Source: Xiphophorus maculatus
Taxonomy: Eukaryota; Chordata; Actinopteri; Cyprinodontiformes; Poeciliidae
Assembly: GCF_002775205.1 (NCBI RefSeq)
Contig: NC_036460.1
Coordinates: forward strand, 189,501-253,500
Length of the DNA: 64,000 bases
Direction: 5' to 3'
Below are positions 31,201 through 43,900 of this stretch, piece by piece. Every line of letters begins with the position of its first letter. The first letter of the stretch is position 1. The position numbers and the translations under genes are program-made. The notes beneath the pieces were generated by a model. It did not search any database. It saw only the letters and a program-made list of their open reading frames with translations, and was not told the DNA's origin.

Positions 31201-34200
31201 CCGGAGATGGGAGTTAAAGCTCCGTCTCACAGGGGATTCCGCCAGACGTTCCCAGCAGACCCTCACAACACGTTTGGGCCTGCCAGGTCTGACCGGCTTT
31301 CGCCCCCACCACCGGAGCCAACTCACCACCAGGTAGTGGTCAGTGGACAGCTCCGCACCTCTCTTCACCCGAGTGTCCAAGACATACGGCCGCAGATCCG
31401 ATGAAACGATGACAAAGTCGATCATCGAACTGCGGCCTAGGGTGTCCTGGTGCCAAGTGCACATATGGACACCCTTATGCTTGAACATGGTGTTCGTTAT
31501 GGACAATCCATGGCGAGCACAGAAGTCCAGCAACAGAACACCGCTCGAGTTCAGGTCGGGCGGGCCGTTCCTCCCAACCACGCCCCTCCAGGTCTCACTG
31601 TCATTGCCCACGTGAGCGTTGAAGTCCCCCAGTAGAACAAGGGAGTCCCCAGGAGGAGCACTCTCCAGTACCCCCTCTAAGGACTCCAAAAAGGGTGGGT
31701 AATCTGAACTGTCGTTCGGCCCGTAAGCACAAACGACAGTCAGAACCTGTCCCCCCACCCGTAGGCGGAGGGATGCTACCCTCTCGTTCACCGGGGTAAA
31801 CCCCAACGTACAGGCGCCGAGATGGGGAGCAACAAGTATGCCCACTCCTGCCCGACGCCTCTCACCTTGGGCAACTCCAGAGTGGAAGTATGTCCAGCCC
31901 CTCTCAAGGAGGCTGGTTCCAGAACCAGAGCCGTGCGTCGAGGTGAGACCGACTATTTCTAGCCGGAACCTCTCGACCTCACGCACTAGCTCCGGCTCCT
32001 TCCCCACCAGAGAGGTGACATTCCACGTCCCAAGAGCCAGTTTCTGCAACCGAGGATCGGACCGCCAGGGTCCCCTCCCTCTGCTGCCACCCATCCCACA
32101 CTGCACCCGACCCCTTTGGCCCCTCCCACGGGTGGTGGGCCCATGGGAGGGGGGGCCCATGTTTCCTCTTCAGGCTGAGCCCGGCCGGGCTCCATGGGTA
32201 AAAGCCCGGCCACCAGACGCTCGCCATCGTGCCCCCCCTCCAGGCCTGGCTCCAGAGTGGGGCCCCGGTGACCCGCGTCCGGGCGAGGGAACACCAAGTC
32301 CAAAGTTTTCCTTCATCATTGGGGTCTTCGGGCTGCTCTTTGTCTGGTCCCTCACCTAGGACCTGTCTGCCTTGGGTGACCCTACCAGGGGCATGAAGCC
32401 CCAGACAGCATAGCTCCTAGGATCATTGGGACACTCAAACCCCTCCACCACGATAAGGTGGCAGCCCATGGAGGAGCCCTGGTTAGCTTCCAGGATTTAA
32501 ACACATTTAAAAGCTTAGAGGTTTCAAATATTAACAGTAATAAAATTTAAAAGCATAAAAATGCAGTTCAGTTCTCGCTGTGATCATTGAGCCTCTCTTC
32601 AGCGGTTCTGCTGCTGGTTCCGACCCAAAAGGACCCGAACTGAGCAGAACCCGGTCCATCTCCTCCGCAGTCCTCTGCCCGCTGCTCTGTAAGAACGGCG
32701 GCGTCTGCCTGCAGATGGACCGCTGCCTCTGCCCCGCTAACTTCACCGGGAAGTTCTGCCAGATCCCCGTCCCGCCCCCCGGCGCTGCCTCCACCAATGA
32801 GATCGTCCAGCCGCCGCGGCCCTCCTCCGCGGCAGCCAATCAGGAGTTGATGCGGTCGGAGTTCCTGCTGCCGCTCGGCCAGAACCGGGCGGCGCCGCCG
32901 TCCGCAGGTGAGCCGCCACACCTTTCGCTGGTCAAAGTGTTTATGAGACGTTTGGATGTTTTCAGAGAAACGTTTGGTTTGTCTGTGAGTTTCGTGTTTC
33001 TTTTACCAAACACAAAGACTCCCGCATGGTAAAGGTCAGAGTTCAGCACCCCAAAGAGGCCAGCGTGAAGATCCACCAGGTGATGAAGGTAAAACCAGTT
33101 AGAATCAACTTCCTGTTCAAGTTGCTCAGAAAACTAAAAAAATATTTTGGTTTCAGATTTCTTATGAATTTCATTGAATTTTGATTTATTTTAGGATTTT
33201 CATTTGACTTTCTTTCAATTATGTCTTTTTTTACAAATGTAGTTTGAATTTATTTTAAATTGTGTAATTTGATTCTATTTTTTATTAAATTCCTACTAAT
33301 ATTTTTCGATTTATTTAGTTATTTTATCCATTTCACTTTTGTTTTTTAAATTTCTTATTTGAATACTTTTTAAATTTAAAGTTTTATTTGATTTTTTACA
33401 AATATTTTCATTTGGTAGTTCCTATATTTTTTTCATTTTGCACTGTGTTGTAAAAAATGTAAAATTCCCCGTATTATTAACTTAAAATACATTTATTTTA
33501 ATATTTCATTCTAAAGGTTGTTAAAAATTATTTTAATAGTTTTTATGATTCATTAATATTAATTGACAATATATATTGTATGTATTTTTAATAATTTAGG
33601 GTTTTTTTTGTTTAATCTTGTGTGAGATCTTGTGATCTTTGTTTTTATTTATTACATTTCTGTGTAATTTGAACAAAAGCACAGATTTTTTGCCTCCGTG
33701 TCGCTCCAGGTGTCCGGGTCCAGTCCGGCCCCGCGGACCCTCTCCTCCTCCTCTTCGGGTTCGGCTGGCGCTCCGGCCCAGGCTCCGCTTCCAGCAGGTG
33801 GCGCTAGAATCCAGGCCCAGACTCTGAGGGGCGGCGGTACCTACAACCCGCAGTCTGGCTTCAAATACTGTTTCAGAGAGGTGAAAGACGGACAGGTGAG
33901 AGCAGGCAGGTAACAAACCGCTTCCTGTTTGACAGACGGTGAACTTTAAGATGTTTTCTGTGAATTTTTGTGATATTTAGCCAGTTTCCATCCTCCTGGA
34001 GCAGATTATTCCTGCAGTGTGATCTGTGTTCGCTGTGTTTGTGTGTTTGCAGTGCAGCTCTCCACTTCCGGGTCTGAGGAGCAGAGAGGTGTGCTGCAGG
34101 GGAATCGGGAAGGCCTGGGGTCTCACCGACTGCAGCCTCTGTCCTGAAGCTCCAGGTAGAAACACAGCAAACCCCCAAAGGACACAAAGTTAGATAAATG

Positions 34201-34867
34201 CTGATTTCCTGAAGAAAACGTTTCTGAATTAATCTTTTATTTGTTCGCAGGTCAAAGAAACAGCAGCTGTCCTGTTGGCTTCGAGCGAACCAATGGAACG
34301 CAGTGTGTCGGTGAGTTAAACACTCACACAGAGAGGTCAGAGGTCAGAGGCAGGTGGAGAGCTCCTAAGATGACTTTACCCAGTCCAGAAGGGGGCGCTA
34401 ATCCTCCAGTATATACAACATGAAAAGATGAGCAGAAGGTTTTGCTTTCCTTTTTGTATTCAGATTTTTTTTTTACAGAAACCTGGAAAAATATTTCTAT
34501 TTTTTTCTATTCAAGTTGTTTTCCAAGGATTCCTCTAAATCACATCTGCTCCAGTTTTAATAATCAGGAGATTTTAATCTGCAGATTAATTTTCCTGCAG
34601 AAACCAGGCATGGTTTTGAGCTGAGCTTCAGGTCTTTGGGTTACAGCATTTCTCCTCCCGTCTCCGAGTGTCGGAGTCATGGAAGTGAAATCCCGTCACT
34701 CACGCGTGTGTGTGTGTGTGTGTGTTGGTGTGTGTAGATGTGAATGAGTGCCTGCAGCCAGGGCTGTGTGAGAACGGCATCTGTGTGAACACCAGGGGGA
34801 GCTATAGCTGTGTGTGTCGGTTGGGGTTCATCCTCGACGCCACACATGGAATCTGCATCTGTAAGTA

Positions 34868-34918
<51 letters not shown>

Positions 34919-37900
34919 CTCCGCCGCCGGCTTCACCAGAGGAATAACGCAACTCGGACCTCCAGAATCCTCCTGAACGTCCGGGTAGCGCTGCGCAGGC
35001 TCCCATCAGGTGGGAGGTGAGGTGTTCAGGCGGTTTCGGTGAGTCCTGGCCGCAGTTGCGTCATTCCGACCGGCATTCTCCGGGTCGACGGAGGAGGAAG
35101 GAGCTGCAGGATGCTGGTCTGGCTGCTGTCTGATGGCATCGTCTCTGTTTTCACTTCTCAAAACTTTCATTTTCCAGGATTGTTTTTAAATCCAAACCTT
35201 TTTGCTCCAGTTCCTGAGCATCTGTCTTGTTTCGGACCCAGAAACTGATCCAGAAGAGATTCATCTGAGATACAGGAAGCAGTAAAATCTATGGCTGGAG
35301 CGTGGATTAGCTGAACACCAAGCCAGGAGTAACCTCTGTAACAGATACAACAGAAAGTTAATGTCAGCAACATTTACCGATAAGAGAGCAGTGGGAGAAA
35401 GTAATAAAGAACAGACAGTAGTGAGCAACACTAACTGGCATATTTACTGCATTAACCAGGAAGTGCTAATCATAAACGTTAGCTTTGCTTTAGCACTGTA
35501 CCAACGTGGTATTTAGCAGTACCTAAGAAGTTATATCAACAAAGTATTTAGTAAGCTAATGCTAAAGCGCTAAGTTCAATCATGTTGATAACCACCATGT
35601 GCTAGCGACACCATCGTATCGCCCTCAACAGGGTCAAATGTGCTACTGCATACCAGCCTGTCCGGTTTGCGCTTCAGGAAGTGATTTTTGATTTTTTTTA
35701 ACAGTTTTTTGGTTTCAGTTTTATAGTTGCTGAATTTTGCTAACTGACCACGGTAGTGCTGCGGTCAGAAAACAGCAGGACATTGGTTTTAACTGCTTCC
35801 TGTACAACTACAGAAATGCATTCTGGGTACAGAATAACATGGGGACAGGAAATGGAACTGCTAAGTAAACATTCTTCAAAATAAGAGCATGAATGGGGCG
35901 TGCTGTGGTGGCGTACGGGATAGCGGGATCCACGAGGCCTTGAGTCCTGGACCCGGCCGTTCGATTCCTGGACCCGGCGATATTTGCCGCATGTCTTCCT
36001 TCCCCGTTTCCTGTCGGCCTGCTTTCATATTAGGGACACTAGAGCCACAAAAGACCCTGGAGGGGTAAAAAAAAATAAAGAGCATGAATAAACGTCTAAG
36101 AAGTGGAATAATTCTTAGTATTCAATAAGCAAAACTTCAACACAGATGTTGAACTTTATTTAACTGAAAGTTTACAAATCAGCTTAGCAGTGACGTGCGG
36201 TGAGGTTCATAGCTGGTGAGGCACTGACGTCATCAGAATCAGATTTGCAAATAGATGCATAGATTGACAGCAGTTTACAGGTTATGTTTCACTTCTGCAT
36301 CCTTACACATACAAACTGTAGCTCACAAAATCTATCGCTGCACTTGACTTGCTTCCCGAATCGTTTAGCCTAGCTCGCTGTCACTTACTCGGCAGTTGAG
36401 GAGTGAACAAGACGAACGTCTGGGATCTTGAGCGCCCCCTGCCATGAGGCAAGAGAACTGCCTGCCTCACCTCGAACCTGTTCTCTGCCGTTTATAATCG
36501 CTCATTACACGAAACACGTTACACAAACACAGTTGGTGACAAAAAGCACTGTACATTATATACATAAGCTAAATTATTGGAAATAAGTTCACATATTAAA
36601 TTTGTTTAAACCATTTTATTGACGCCGTACAGCAACATGCTCTCTCCGCTTAGCAGCCAGCGCAGAGCCAGGGGTTGCGCAATCCAAGGTGAGGCAGAGC
36701 TCGCTGCTGCCTCACCGGCATCGCTTCCAAGCATTTGAATGGGAAAATAAGAAAATTCAGCCATTTTGAACAAATAAAAATCGAAATTGGTGAAGCTACA
36801 TGAAAAATAAATATTTTTTAGTACAAACCACCGGATGAATATAACAATTTAAATTACTTTATGATTATATATTTTCTTTCTTTCCATGACCGCACGTCAC
36901 TGCAGCTTAGTAAATTGATTTAAGGGAAACTAAGTGAGCTGAACGTTTTCAAAGTTAGCAAACATGCTAAAGGAAAAGCTAGCTGCGCTATCTGTGGATT
37001 TCTAACTGCTCCTGACTGAAAAACGTCAGATGTGTTTGATTCTTGGTTGGTTCCAGAACTTCCCATCCATCTCCCTGATTGTTGTGTCTCGACCCGGTTC
37101 TGGTCTTGCTCGGCTCTGTTCTGGTCTTGTATCCGCCTTTATTCTCTGAAAGCACCAGGAATTGGACCCTGTGTGTTTCTGCTGGCCACAGATCAGCATG
37201 TTCTGGTTCTGCATGTGGCGCACTGGCGTCTCGGCCCGTTTGGACCAGAATGTGCTCGGTGACGTGTCTCCGTCTCTGTGTCCTCCTCAGCGCAGAGCGT
37301 GATTTCAGAGGAGAAGGGTCAGTGCTACCGGGTCCTGGGCTCCAGTCGGGGTCCGTATACCTGTTCCCTGCCCATCGTCCGGAACATCACCAAGCAGATC
37401 TGCTGCTGCAGCCGGGTCGGGAAGGCCTGGGGGCCCGACTGCGTGCGGTGCCCCTACTTTGGTTCAGGTGGGTCGGTTCTGTTCCAGTGGTTCTCTGGAG
37501 CTTTTCGTCAGACTTTCTGTTTGCTTGCTCTGTTTGCTCCCCAGTCGCCTTTAAGGAGATCTGTCCGGCCGGCCCGGGTTACCATTACTCGGCTTCCACT
37601 CTGCAGATCAGCCAAAGAGCGGACGGCGATTCGACGGGCCGAGAATTCCTGCTGACGGCGCTGGACGCCTCAGGTTAGCGTCCAGTTGGATCCAACGCAG
37701 CGCATCACGTTATCTGGGCCGCTTCTGAAGGTTTTAATCATTAAACATGTTAAAGTGTTTGTTTATGGGTTTAAAAAAAAAGAAATCAGATTTTGTTATT
37801 TTTACTTTTGGAAAAACCTTTTATTCAAATTCACTTTGAGCAAAAATACCTCGGTTACAAAATGTTTGGGGAACACTTTCACTAATCCGCTAATAGCGAG

Positions 37901-40900
37901 CTAATTTTCATTTAGCACTAGTATTTTTATTAACATTGAAAGTTCCAAATAAATCCTAAAGCGCTAAGCTAGCTCCATGGTTATTTGTGGAGCTAAGTTT
38001 TAGCTTAGCTTTGTGGTTCAGTGCTTTTGCTAAGGTTGAAAACATTTAGCTTACATACATAGCTTCACTGAAATACATTTCTGGATAACTTCCAAAACTA
38101 ACAATTAGCACCACAATTATCAGCAGAGCTAATTTTTTATCTCTTTAGTGTTTTGGTAGTTTTGAAACAGTCAGTGCTCTCAGCTTCTGCTAAATTATTT
38201 TATTCTGAATAAATAAAATGCTAAGCTAAAAATTAGCTTGGCAGTTGTTAGCAGAGAACATTTTAGAGTAGCAGTTTTGCTAACCTTAGAAATATTTAGC
38301 GCACTTAGCTTCCGCTAAATGAAAATTTCTACAGCTCTATTCAGATTTATTCAGATGAATAAAATTGTGTTGAAGTTTTGATTATCGCCTTTTAAGAATC
38401 CTTCAGATAGATGTTTATATTCATGCTCTTATTTTGAAGGGGAGGAAGGTCCGTTTCCTCTCCTCTTTCTTCAGTGGGCAGTAGGCGGAACCAGCGCCTC
38501 TTTGTTTGGATCAGAACATAAACTGGGTTCCTTTCTCTCCTCAGCAGAATCGGACCTCCAGAACGTTTGATGCCGATGATCATTCAGTAATGGTCCGGAC
38601 CTCCTTCTTCCCTGCAGATCCAGTTCCCGGGTCCAGCGGTGTTATAGCCTTCGGTTCTCAGCAGAGACCTAGTTCGTCCGGGTCACCGTCTGGTACCAGA
38701 ACCGGTCCAGTCCAGGTCCAGGTCCCTGCTCAGCTAGGTCTGACCACCAGTTCCAGACCGACGCCCCCTGCTGGTTCAGCAACCCGGAACGCTCAGACCC
38801 GACTGGAGGTCCAACATGGCCGATCGGACATCCAGAATATCCGACTGGACCTGGCTCTGGCGAGGCCGCAGCCGCCGCTGGCGTTCCCCTCCTCTGTATT
38901 GCGACCCGACCCGGCGCCAGTACCAGCAGACTCTCTGCCGACCCCTGCCCCGCCCCGGACCTCAGAGCGCGGGTCCAGACCCGGACCAGAACCGCCTGGT
39001 CCGGAGAGACGGCCGGCTGCAAACCCAACCAACCGGCCCGCCAGAGTCCAGCGTGAGTAGAGCCAGAACCAGAACTGATCATCCGGTTCTGGTTGTGTGT
39101 TGGTAAAGGAACCAGTTCAGTTTCTGTTAAAACGTCCAAATATCTGAAATAGATTCATTAGATTAAATATGATTCAGTTTCACCAAATTCTGATTAATTT
39201 TTCCTCTAAAGTCTGAAAGTTTCTGAACTTCAGACCCAAAACGAGGTTCTGAGTTTAGGTTTTGTTTTGTTTTTTAACGAAAAAGTTACAAACATTTTCA
39301 TACGCTGAAGTATTTTATAATTTCAGATTAAAAATCAATTATTTTTAAATTTTTAAAAGAATTTCTGGCAGCATCATGTTTAGACAATAACAAATTTTAC
39401 TGGACCAGTAATTATTGTGATAAATGATAATATTGTTTCGAGACCATTTTCAATATATTGATAACAAAATATTCATCTTCAGATTGGAAAGTATTGATCT
39501 CAGTTTAGTTCATGATGTTATTGTTTATTGTGAAAGGCCAATGAGTATTAATTAGTGTGTGTGTGTGCGTGTGCAGCTGTCCGTGGTGTGTGTCAGATCA
39601 GACCAGGTGTGTGTGAGCGTGGCCGCTGTGTGGATCTGCCAGGTGGGAAACACACCTGTGAGTGTGATGAGGGATTCCAGCCCAACGCTCAGCGGAGCCG
39701 CTGCTTCGGTGAGAAAATCCACTGGACGGACGAAACCTCCAAATGTTTCATTTGTTTCATTTTTAATCCTGAATCATAAATTATTCAGATAATTTTGATA
39801 CAAACTTGAATCAAGACAAATGGAGAAAACATTGCAAAATATTACATATAAAGAACAATTCAGTCAGAATTATAGGAAATATTATTAAATCTGAAAACAG
39901 TAAGCTATCAAATATATATCTTCCACCAAATTTTAAAAATCAAAAGCTCCAGAAAAAACAAGCAATAATTCAGTTGTTAGTAATTCATTAAAATGTACGG
40001 AGCTAAATTCAGGCCATAAAATTTGTTCAAAAACTTTGAACTGAAAGTGAAAAAAATTGGATGTAAAAAAGTATTGAGACTGAAAAAAAATATTTTAAAT
40101 TGAAGAATAACTTTTAAATTAAAAAAGATTCAATGGAAAAAAACTGAAATCTACTTTTTGATTTAAGTGTTTTTATCAGATTCAGAGGAAGAAGAATCAT
40201 GACTGACAGTACGGAGCTACATTTGTTCAAAAAATGGTTTTTTGAAACTGAAGAAAAAGTTAAAATTAAAACTAAATCTGAAGCTGAAAGGACAAACTTG
40301 AACTTTAAAAAGTATTTTTGAACCTTTTTTCAATTTCATACATCTTTTTCTAGTTTAAAATTTTTTTATAGCAATAAATGCCAAAAACATTGACTTTGTT
40401 GAAAGATAACTGGAAAAAATGTCAATAAAATGTAAAAGGTTAAACATAGAAATAAATTTGTATAAAAAAATATTGAAATATTGTTTAAATGAATTTATTT
40501 CCTCGTGTTGAATCCCAGATGTGGACGAATGTCAGCAGAATCCCTGCAGTAACGGGCGCTGTGAAAACTCCCCAGGGAGCTTCAGGTGTGTCTGTTACCA
40601 TGGTTACAGGCTCGCTGGGAACACCTGTGAAGGTAAAGGTAGCAGCTTAACGAGGAAATAATTCCTAAAAATAAACATTATAAACAGAAGTTAATGTTGG
40701 GAGCTCTGATGTGACTGGAGGAATCCGAGAGGTGTGTGTGTGTTTGGGTGTGTGTGTGTTTACCTGTGGGGGTGTTTGGGTGTGTGTGTGTGTGTTTACC
40801 TGTGTGTGTGTGTTTACCTGTGTGTGTTCCAGACGTGGATGAGTGTGTGGATCCGCTGCAGTGTCCGGGTCAGGAGTGCGTCAACATGCCGGGTTCGTAC

Positions 40901-43900
40901 CGCTGCTCGCCCTGCCAGCCGGGACTCGGGTTGCTTAACGGAATCTGCACAGGTAACGCTCACCTGCCTCTCACCTGAGACGCCGGGTTCTGATTGGACT
41001 GGACCCGTCCAGCTCCCATTCTTGTGTTGTGTTCGCAGACATCGACGAGTGCCGGCTGTCCCCGTGCTCCGGCGGCCGCTGCGAGAACACGCCTGGCAGC
41101 TTTCGCTGCGTCTGTCGCCATGGTTACAGGCTCCAGAACAACACCTGTACAGGTAGGCGCGGTTTGGTCGTGGCGCCGCTCGGGGGGAGCGGTCGGGTCG
41201 GTGACCGTGTCCGCTGTGTGTTCAGACGTGGACGAGTGCGCGGAGCCGTCTCAGTGTCCGGGGCAGATGTGTGTGAACTCTGTGGGGTCGTACAGGTGTG
41301 TGTCGTGTCGTCCAGGATACACACTGACCAACAGGCAGTGCACAGGTGTGTTCACACTCACAAACACACACCGAGGTTCTGTTATCAGACCAACACTGTT
41401 CAGGTAAAAACTGAAGAATCACAGAAATCTGATGGATCCTCCACATTATTGGAAGTATTATCATCATTTATCGTGAAATTAATTAGCTTATAATTTTTCA
41501 TATTTATATTTTGAGAGTTAAAACAAAATGTCACATAAGTAATAAAGAAGATATAGGGTTATTTTTACTCAACAGCTTTGTTTTCAGCTGCTGATATGTG
41601 TAGTACCTAACCACTCCACCAGATGGCGCATCACCTGACGTTGCTTGTGGTGTTTAAAGGAAGTGAACGTTGCATCATGGGAACTTCAGAGTACAGTCGT
41701 ATAGATGGTTTGGACCTTCGTAGCAGTGCTGATAAAAAATGGACGACGGCCCTGAACGTCATTCTGGACTTTATGTTTACTTTACCAACCTCACATTTCT
41801 AAAGTTCAGCATTAATTGTTTATTCTAGTTCTGGTGTGCCACACAGACCAGTACTTGGCCCACTTCTGTTCTGTTTTCATGGTTGTTCTCATCTAGATCG
41901 TTTTGGGCCATAAGAGTCAAACTGTGTTCTGATGATACTCAGGTTTTTATCCGACTCACCGTAAACGTTCCAGCATGTTTCTCCTGCAGACATCTTGTCT
42001 TGTTTTAGATGAAATGTGTGTTTTGTTGCATCAGCTCTTGGTTCTGACTGAGAAGGTCTTTAAAAATATATTCCACGGTCCGTGGGTCCTGGAGGAATAT
42101 CTGTCTGTCACCTGCTTTTCAGTGCCTAAACCAAACAAAGTGCTGGACAGATTCATCACTATCATCATCATGAAAGTCTTCAGTTCGTCTCCACTGAACC
42201 TCGACTCAGTTTTACTCTTACTAACCAGGAACTGATGTAACATTCAGAGGTGGAACCGGAACCTTTGGCGCTCTGAACGTTTGAAACAGCGCTAACTAAA
42301 TCACTAATAAATATTAGTTTATTAGCGCTAAGGCGCTATATCACCACAATATTTAGTGGAAGCTAATGCTAAAGTGCTAACTTTAGTTCAGATTATATCT
42401 GTCATTGAAAGACTACAAACCTCCAATAACAGTTTAACTTTGATATTATCATTTTTTTCTTTAATGCCTTTTGTTTTTATATTTGTTTATATTTGTTGAA
42501 GATTTCTTAACATTGGGAAAATAATTTCAACACAGATGTGGAACTTTATTTAGCTGAAAGCCAATTACTTTTCTTTTCTCTGGGAACATTGAAGCTAAAT
42601 GTTCTCAAAAGTTAGCGAAAACGTTTAAGCGCTAAGCTAAAAATTAGCTCCTCTGTTAGCGCGCTAGCAGAAGGAAGAGCTCACTAAGCTAGCTCTGTCC
42701 TGCAGACCTGGATGAGTGTGCGAGCGCCGGAGCGTGTGACGCGGAGCAGGTGTGTGTGAACAGCGTGGGCTCGTTCAGGTGCGACTGTCGCCCCGGATAC
42801 CGGAGCTCCGGCCTGGGCAGGCGGTGCACAGGTGAGCGCAGCGCAGCGCCAGTGAGGTTGGTTGGTTTTTACCTTTTAAACTGAGCTTCTGATCAGGTTT
42901 GTGTCTCCAGACGTTAACGAGTGTTTGGAGGGCGACTTCTGCTTCTCCAGAGGGGAGTGTGTGAACACACCTGGATCATACACCTGTGTTTGCTCACCTG
43001 GATTCAGGCTGAGTGAGAACAGGACGGCCTGCCTCGGTGAGCCACGTTCAGACTCAGAGCTCTGGTTTCTGGCCGTCAAACTTCTCTTTTCATTTGATTG
43101 AAGTTTATTAATCAAGGTGATGAAGTTACCTGACAAAACAAACTGACGGTTTTTAGCCACAGGCTAATTAGCAAACCCAGACTTGGCTGAACATTAAAGC
43201 TGCAACTGATGATGTTGATTTATTGATTATTCTGATAATCAATAAGATTTTTAAAAGTCCATTCTGCAGATTTTTCATTGAACCTCGTAAGCTTTTTTTT
43301 TAAACTTAGAAATAGATTAAAAGGTTCAATCAAAAGTTGAATCTTAGTTAAAAAAAAATGTAACTAAGAAAATAATTATTTTATTCTCTAAAATGCAGGA
43401 GCAGCATTCCTTCATTTGCTTTAATAAATCTGCAGCTAAAAATCCTCTAACCTGAGAAAAGCTCAGATTGAGCATAAATAGCGTTATTATGGCTTCACAT
43501 GGTGATTAATTATAGGCTAATTAATAACTGGTTGCAGGAGATGCTTAATAACAGATTTTACCAGAATTTGAACCAGTGAAAAAAAAATGCCACATTTAAA
43601 ATGTAAAAAGTGGCATTTTTGTTTGTGTTTTCGTACAGTTTTGACTTGATTCTGCTCTGTGTTTTCAGCAAACGGCCTCCAGTTAATAATCAATTGGTTA
43701 ATAAATTGGTTGATGATTATTTCAGTAATTGATTAGCCGTTTCAGGTTTTCATATTTTTACCTTGACGGCCATATTTAAATTTCCCTCCCAGACGTGGAC
43801 GAGTGTGTGAGGCCCGGTGTGTGTTCAGACGGCCGCTGTGTCAACACCGACGGCTCCTTCCTGTGTCAGTGTAACTCGGGCTTCAGCGCCAACCCGGAGC

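Larger units (their letters stand above)
35455..36990. repeat. Dispersed GCTAA-rich intronic repeat, copy A (interrupted)
   Basis: Blocks such as AGTATTTAGTAAGCTAATGC, CAACACAGATGTTGAACTTT and AAGTTAGCAAACATG recur at 42290-42690 in the same order. A SINE and a hAT element have inserted in this copy. Confidence 0.5.
34915..37290 (+). other. ltbp4 intron 7, downstream part
   Basis: It contains a SINE (35895-36077) and a 715-bp hAT element (36188-36902) inserted in an older dispersed repeat. I see no exon. Confidence 0.55.

Noticed and set aside
29143-32160. Host genes encoding endonuclease or reverse-transcriptase-like proteins
   Set aside because: They are parts of one LINE bounded by a 12-bp target duplication.
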